From: Ianthella basta
Taxonomy: Eukaryota; Porifera; Demospongiae; Verongiida; Ianthellidae
DNA: 64,000 nt
Reading direction: 5' to 3'
Assembly (NCBI GenBank): GCA_964019415.1
Contig: OZ025884.1
Location: 4,533,193-4,597,192, forward strand
The position numbers and the translations under genes were made by a program. The notes beneath the pieces are model-generated. The model made no database searches. It had not been told where the DNA came from and was given only the letters and a program-made list of their open reading frames with translations. Position 1 is the first letter of the stretch. Every line of letters starts with the position of its first letter. This document shows positions 33,800 to 64,000 of this stretch, piece by piece.

Positions 33800-33975
33800 G
33801 CCTACACACACACACACACGTCGTAAACCACAAACACGCACACACACACACACACATGCACACCTGTCCCCCCACACACTAAACTACACACACTACACAC
33901 AAACCACACACTACACACAAACCACACACACTGCCCCACAGACACAACACACTAACACACACACACACACACACA
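33800..33975. repeat. CA-rich low-complexity sequence
   Basis: Two (CA)n runs flank imperfect ACTACACACAAACCACAC units. Confidence 0.8.
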
Positions 33976-34229
33976 CCATGTAATCTGTTTAGGTGTAACC
34001 CCGCCCTTCTCAACCTAACACCAATTCACCCCACTCTACCCCTTGTCGGTTACCCTTCTAACCACAAGTGCACCCAACCCATGTCTGACTAAGGGTGTCC
34101 ATTACACGGTACAAGCTAACACAATACCTACCCCACAAAAGGCAACTGCCACTACCGCTACCACTGCACACAGCTCTCAGCGCACCTAAACCGTCAGACT
34201 CAAGCCTCTTCCTGCTGTCCCCGCCACGA

Positions 34230-34830
34230 TACAACGACTGAGTTGCGCTTAGTGCGTACTTCAGGGTTGAAGAGAACACTCAAGTACAACAAAACAGCGA
34301 GGCGTACAGACTCACTCTGTGGTCGACACCAATTGACGACGACATGCACAGCTTCCCTTCCCCCCCTCCCCCACTCGCAGACACTCGAGACAATTCCTCA
34401 ATTTGGCGGAGTCGCTACGTGCCACGTGAACAAGACTCGCTTCCTCCTTCATTCTTTGCCTTTTTCGTCGGCACACAACCAGCAAATAAGTGTGCGGAGG
34501 TAAGAAGTGGCTAACAGCGGTTCCCTCCACTGTAAAACTAAGCCACACACATTGCGAACAGGAAGGCAACGGGCACCGCTGATGGTAGCATGGTACGGCC
34601 TACCCTTATGGCGTGGCCGACGACAGAGACAACGCCCACCCACACATACAACCTACCGCGACACACAAATTGCTGTACCGTTAGCGAGGCTCACCAGTTT
34701 TCCAGGCACTGTGTGGTCCCGTCTCAGTTGAATGGACTTGTTCCGCAAGTCTTCTTTTCGCCTTGCGGAGGGAGGGCGTGACCGTACTAATGAAACGACG
34801 CTGTTCTAGACTGTACAGCCGCCAAACACA
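34230..34830. promoter_or_regulatory. CpG-richer putative promoter region of CSK-B
   Basis: CpG frequency rises visibly against the neighbourhood, for example GTCGGCACAC, GGCGTGGCCGACGAC, CCGCGACAC. This is where a non-coding or short first exon of CSK-B could lie. No core promoter motif is diagnostic, so this is position and composition only. Confidence 0.3.
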
Positions 34831-34966
34831 GAATTGCGCCTAAGGTTACTAGAAGATACTCTTTATTCCTTCAAACAGATTCTCCGTCACGACGATGGCA
34901 GTGGAGAGGGCTGTCTTCCCTTCTATCAGGAGGAAACCATTTTCTTCATCACAACTCACGTGAATG

Positions 34967-34976
34967 GTGACGTCAC
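34967..34976. promoter_or_regulatory. CRE-like palindrome
   Basis: GTGACGTCAC, a perfect match to the CREB/ATF core TGACGTCA, about 200 bp from the 3' end of the kinase-ROC-Death gene and upstream of CSK-B. Function unknown. Confidence 0.3.
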
Positions 34977-35180
34977 CACTCCAAAAAAGGCTTCCAGTAT
35001 AAATTGCTACAGCACATGCAAATTTTAAACATACACGGGTGCGCAAATTATATACACATGCACACAATATATATATTTATACATTATGTATCTACACACG
35101 AGTATGTATATAACACGCCTGCATGTACGTAGCTATACATAGAGTTAATCGTCTGTGTACAATAAAACTCAATGACCGAA

Positions 35181-61902
<26,722 letters not shown>

Positions 61903-61907
61903 CTGTG

Positions 61908-61908
<1 letters not shown>

Positions 61909-61981
<73 letters not shown>
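61909..61981. repeat. (TG)n microsatellite
   Basis: TG run directly beside the acceptor of the first visible SH3 exon of the fusion gene. Confidence 0.95.
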
Positions 61982-62099
61982 TGGGTAGGTTGATAAGTAT
62001 TGAGAGAGAGAGAGAGAGGCAAGGGAGATATAAGTGGGGCAGAGGGAGACAGGGAAGCGGAGGGCGAGAGACAAGCAGAGCAAGCAAGACGTGATAGTA

Positions 62100-62760
62100 G
62101 AGAGAGGCGAGTTAGTGTGACATCATTACAGACTGCATGCGCCAGCCAGCAGGCCGACAGCAGCGGTCAGCCGGTGATGCAGAAAGGTGTGAGCCTCCCT
62201 CTAACAGCAGAGGCGCGAAGGAAGCCGAAGGAAAAGAGAAGGACACGCCATCGTACATCGTAACTGAGAGAATAGGAAGAGGGTGAAGGGGCAAGGGGCG
62301 TTACACAGCGAGCGCGTATACCCCTAAAGGGCTACAGTGAACATTGGGGAAAGGGGCAGGCTTGGAAGGTGATCCGTCTCAGAGGGAGTCGGCAGACCTT
62401 AACGCAGTTTGGGTTACATTCCGCCTCATCGTGCGCGCGCGCGGTCACTTGACGGGCCATGCCCTAGCCTTCGCCCCTTCGCCCCCCTAGCTGCACACAG
62501 ACAACACCACCCTCTGCAGTCGCTCTCAGTCCCACCCAAAGCCACGCAACCTACCCTCCCAGCTCTGGCGCACTCCACTAACCTGGGACATCTTTGCAGG
62601 GAGGTGTCCTTAGTACAGTGCCATGGGGGACTCAACACTAGAGAAACGTGCGTACATACCAGATCGCTTGCAATACGCGCCTGGGTCGGTACAGGAAAGC
62701 GAACTTCGGACTTAAAAAGCTAACGACCCCTCCTGAAGCTTGCGAAGTCTTCCGGATACT
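62100..62760. promoter_or_regulatory. CpG-rich region, candidate promoter of the fusion kinase
   Basis: CpG density is clearly higher than around it (CGTGCGCGCGCGCGGTC near 62430, GAGCGCGTATACC, GACGGGCC). It lies upstream of the first recognised SH3 exon and downstream of the peptidase exons, where the missing first exon of the fusion gene would be expected. Composition and position only. Confidence 0.35.
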
Positions 62761-63381
62761 CTTGAACTGGACTTCGACAACAGATATACGGATGCAGCTT
62801 GATAACGAAATTCATAGACTACATAATACGTACAATAATTATGTCCTTACACATCGTATAATTTTGGTTAAGACTGAGGGCCATTCTTCAGGTATTCTCG
62901 CAGGTTCTCCTGAGCCATCAGAGTCTGGAGAAGAATAGACATTGCTGCGGTAAACCACATATTGCTGGTACAAATGCTATGCTGCATACACATTGGTGTT
63001 CGAAATGGCTTGCAATCACCACCACAAGACAGCGACTGCCAGGTGCCGGAAACTAATCAGAGCTTTGATAACAACTACTGGCATCCCTAATGGCCCTACT
63101 TTTCATTATCCTTGCACTATCATATAACAGTAAGGTGCAAGTAATGGACATTATGGTGGAGATGTATTGTGTGTTGATGCATTATGCACAGAGCATTAGT
63201 GCATGAGCTGAGCGCATGGCCAGTCACGCTGCATGGTTTAGGGAATGTTTTAAATTTCAAGCAACTTGTTGTGTGCAAAGCTAACACCCACCCTGCACCC
63301 TGCAGTGTACAAAGTTGGTAGATTTCAGTTTCAACTGTAACACAGAAGTCATGCATGCCACTGTGCCCCACATGTATATAC

Positions 63382-63777
63382 CTGAAGGACATAGGCAGTT
63401 GCATCAGACATATCTTCCAATGCCTCTTGGTTGATATTGTCTATGGTGTCACAGCTCTGAAGGGAGAAGACAACCAGTGTAATTCACACACATCATTGTT
63501 CTACACTCTCTAGCCTGTATTGGAGATTACTAGCATATGGAAGGACACTTTCATTGAAACATTCTGACTTGGAAGAACACCAACTCCAAGACATAGCCAC
63601 CTTGTGGTCAAATGTCCACACATATGCCTCCCATGTGTGCACACACACACACACATGTGCGCACCACACCACATACCTGATGATAGCATGGATCATAAGC
63701 CGCATTAGCAAGCCCTCCATAAGTCTTCCTTTCATCCACAGTCTTGAGCACTTCAGCTCCTGTGAAGAGACCACCCG
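63382..63777 (-). CDS. M28-family zinc aminopeptidase, partial
   Basis: Two exons, 63777-63677 and 63456-63382, joined in phase. Together they read GGLFTGAE...KT...DPCYHQ then SCDTIDNINQEALEDMSDAT. This is the C-terminal part of the catalytic domain of M28 metallopeptidases of the bacterial-aminopeptidase type, in which DPCYHxxCD supplies a metal-ligand histidine region. Such enzymes are usually secreted or vesicular. The 5' part is beyond the right edge, since the exon at 63777 needs a phase-1 partner upstream. The 3' end is unresolved: the donor after 63382 is in phase 0 and I did not find a terminal exon. Confidence 0.75.
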
Positions 63778-63901
63778 CTGCAGCCATGTGGAAGACATAA
63801 AGGACAAGAAGAGGAAGGAAGGCAGGAAGAATGGAGATAGAGGAAGAGGACATGAGAGCACCACAAGCATATTCAAGAGCATGATCAGCAATGGTTTGCA
63901 T

Positions 63902-63902
<1 letters not shown>

Positions 63903-64000
<98 letters not shown>
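63903..64000. repeat. (CA)n microsatellite at window edge
   Basis: CA run to the end of the window, in an intron of the peptidase gene. Confidence 0.95.

Larger units (their letters stand above)
31820..35180. other. CSK-B upstream region
   Basis: No coding exon could be assigned, although CSK-B needs at least one 5' exon here. Contents: (TG)n at 32064-32150; decayed MITE sequence at 32300-32430 and 32740-32910; CA-rich sequence at 33800-33975; a CpG-richer stretch at about 34230-34830; and a GTGACGTCAC word at 34967-34976. Confidence 0.45.

Noticed and set aside
62112-62294. Candidate first exon of the fusion kinase ending CGC ATG CAG TCT | GTAATG in phase 0
   Set aside because: The phase fits the SH3 exon at 61902, but the donor is weak and no homology supports the peptide, so I left the 5' end open.

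Overview
The window is nuclear DNA of a eukaryote, almost certainly an early-branching animal and most likely a sponge. Genes are split by short canonical GT-AG introns. The gene set is animal (CSK-type tyrosine kinases, UBE2U, ANAPC5, ROC-COR-Death proteins). The non-coding DNA is full of (CA)n microsatellites, minisatellites, small inverted-repeat (MITE-like) elements and broken transposons. The sponge assignment is inference from domain content and style; I could not run a search. Every recognisable host gene lies on the minus strand. Exon models were built by hand: each junction has a splice signal, the phases of neighbouring exons agree, and the joined frame stays open.

Layout from left to right. 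1-747: nothing coding. 748-5284: ANAPC5, a scaffold subunit of the anaphase-promoting complex (14 exons, 691 aa). 6362-14463: UBE2U, a ubiquitin-conjugating enzyme (7 exons, 342 aa) with a 4.6 kb repeat-filled first intron. 15076-23397: CSK copy A (10 exons, 445 aa). 24942-31819: CSK copy B, a near-identical tandem duplicate with identical exon lengths (N-terminus not found). 35181-61902: a third, divergent CSK-like kinase whose reading frame runs, with matching splice phases, from SH3-SH2-tyrosine kinase into a ROC-COR GTPase module and a C-terminal death domain (17 exons, at least 1505 aa). 63382-63777: two exons of an M28-family zinc aminopeptidase that continues past the right edge.

The headline is the third kinase. 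I know of no described protein with the order SH3-SH2-TyrK-ROC-COR-Death, although the order kinase...ROC-COR-Death recalls DAPK1, which has an unrelated Ser/Thr kinase and ankyrin repeats. It sits next to the two CSK genes, shares intron positions with them, carries a PxxPxR SH3 ligand in a long insert within its own ROC domain, and has DLG in place of DFG. I infer that a tandem copy of CSK captured a ROC-COR-Death module.

Mobile DNA: the 7.7 kb intron at 39829-47524 of the fusion gene holds degenerate ankyrin-coding units, a broken DDE transposase, a Ty3/Gypsy-like gag remnant and a LINE fragment. A RecQ-like helicase element sits in a CSK-B intron, and the matching CSK-A intron preserves the empty site. 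Dispersed MITEs and fold-backs account for much of the remainder. I see no tRNA, rRNA or CRISPR.
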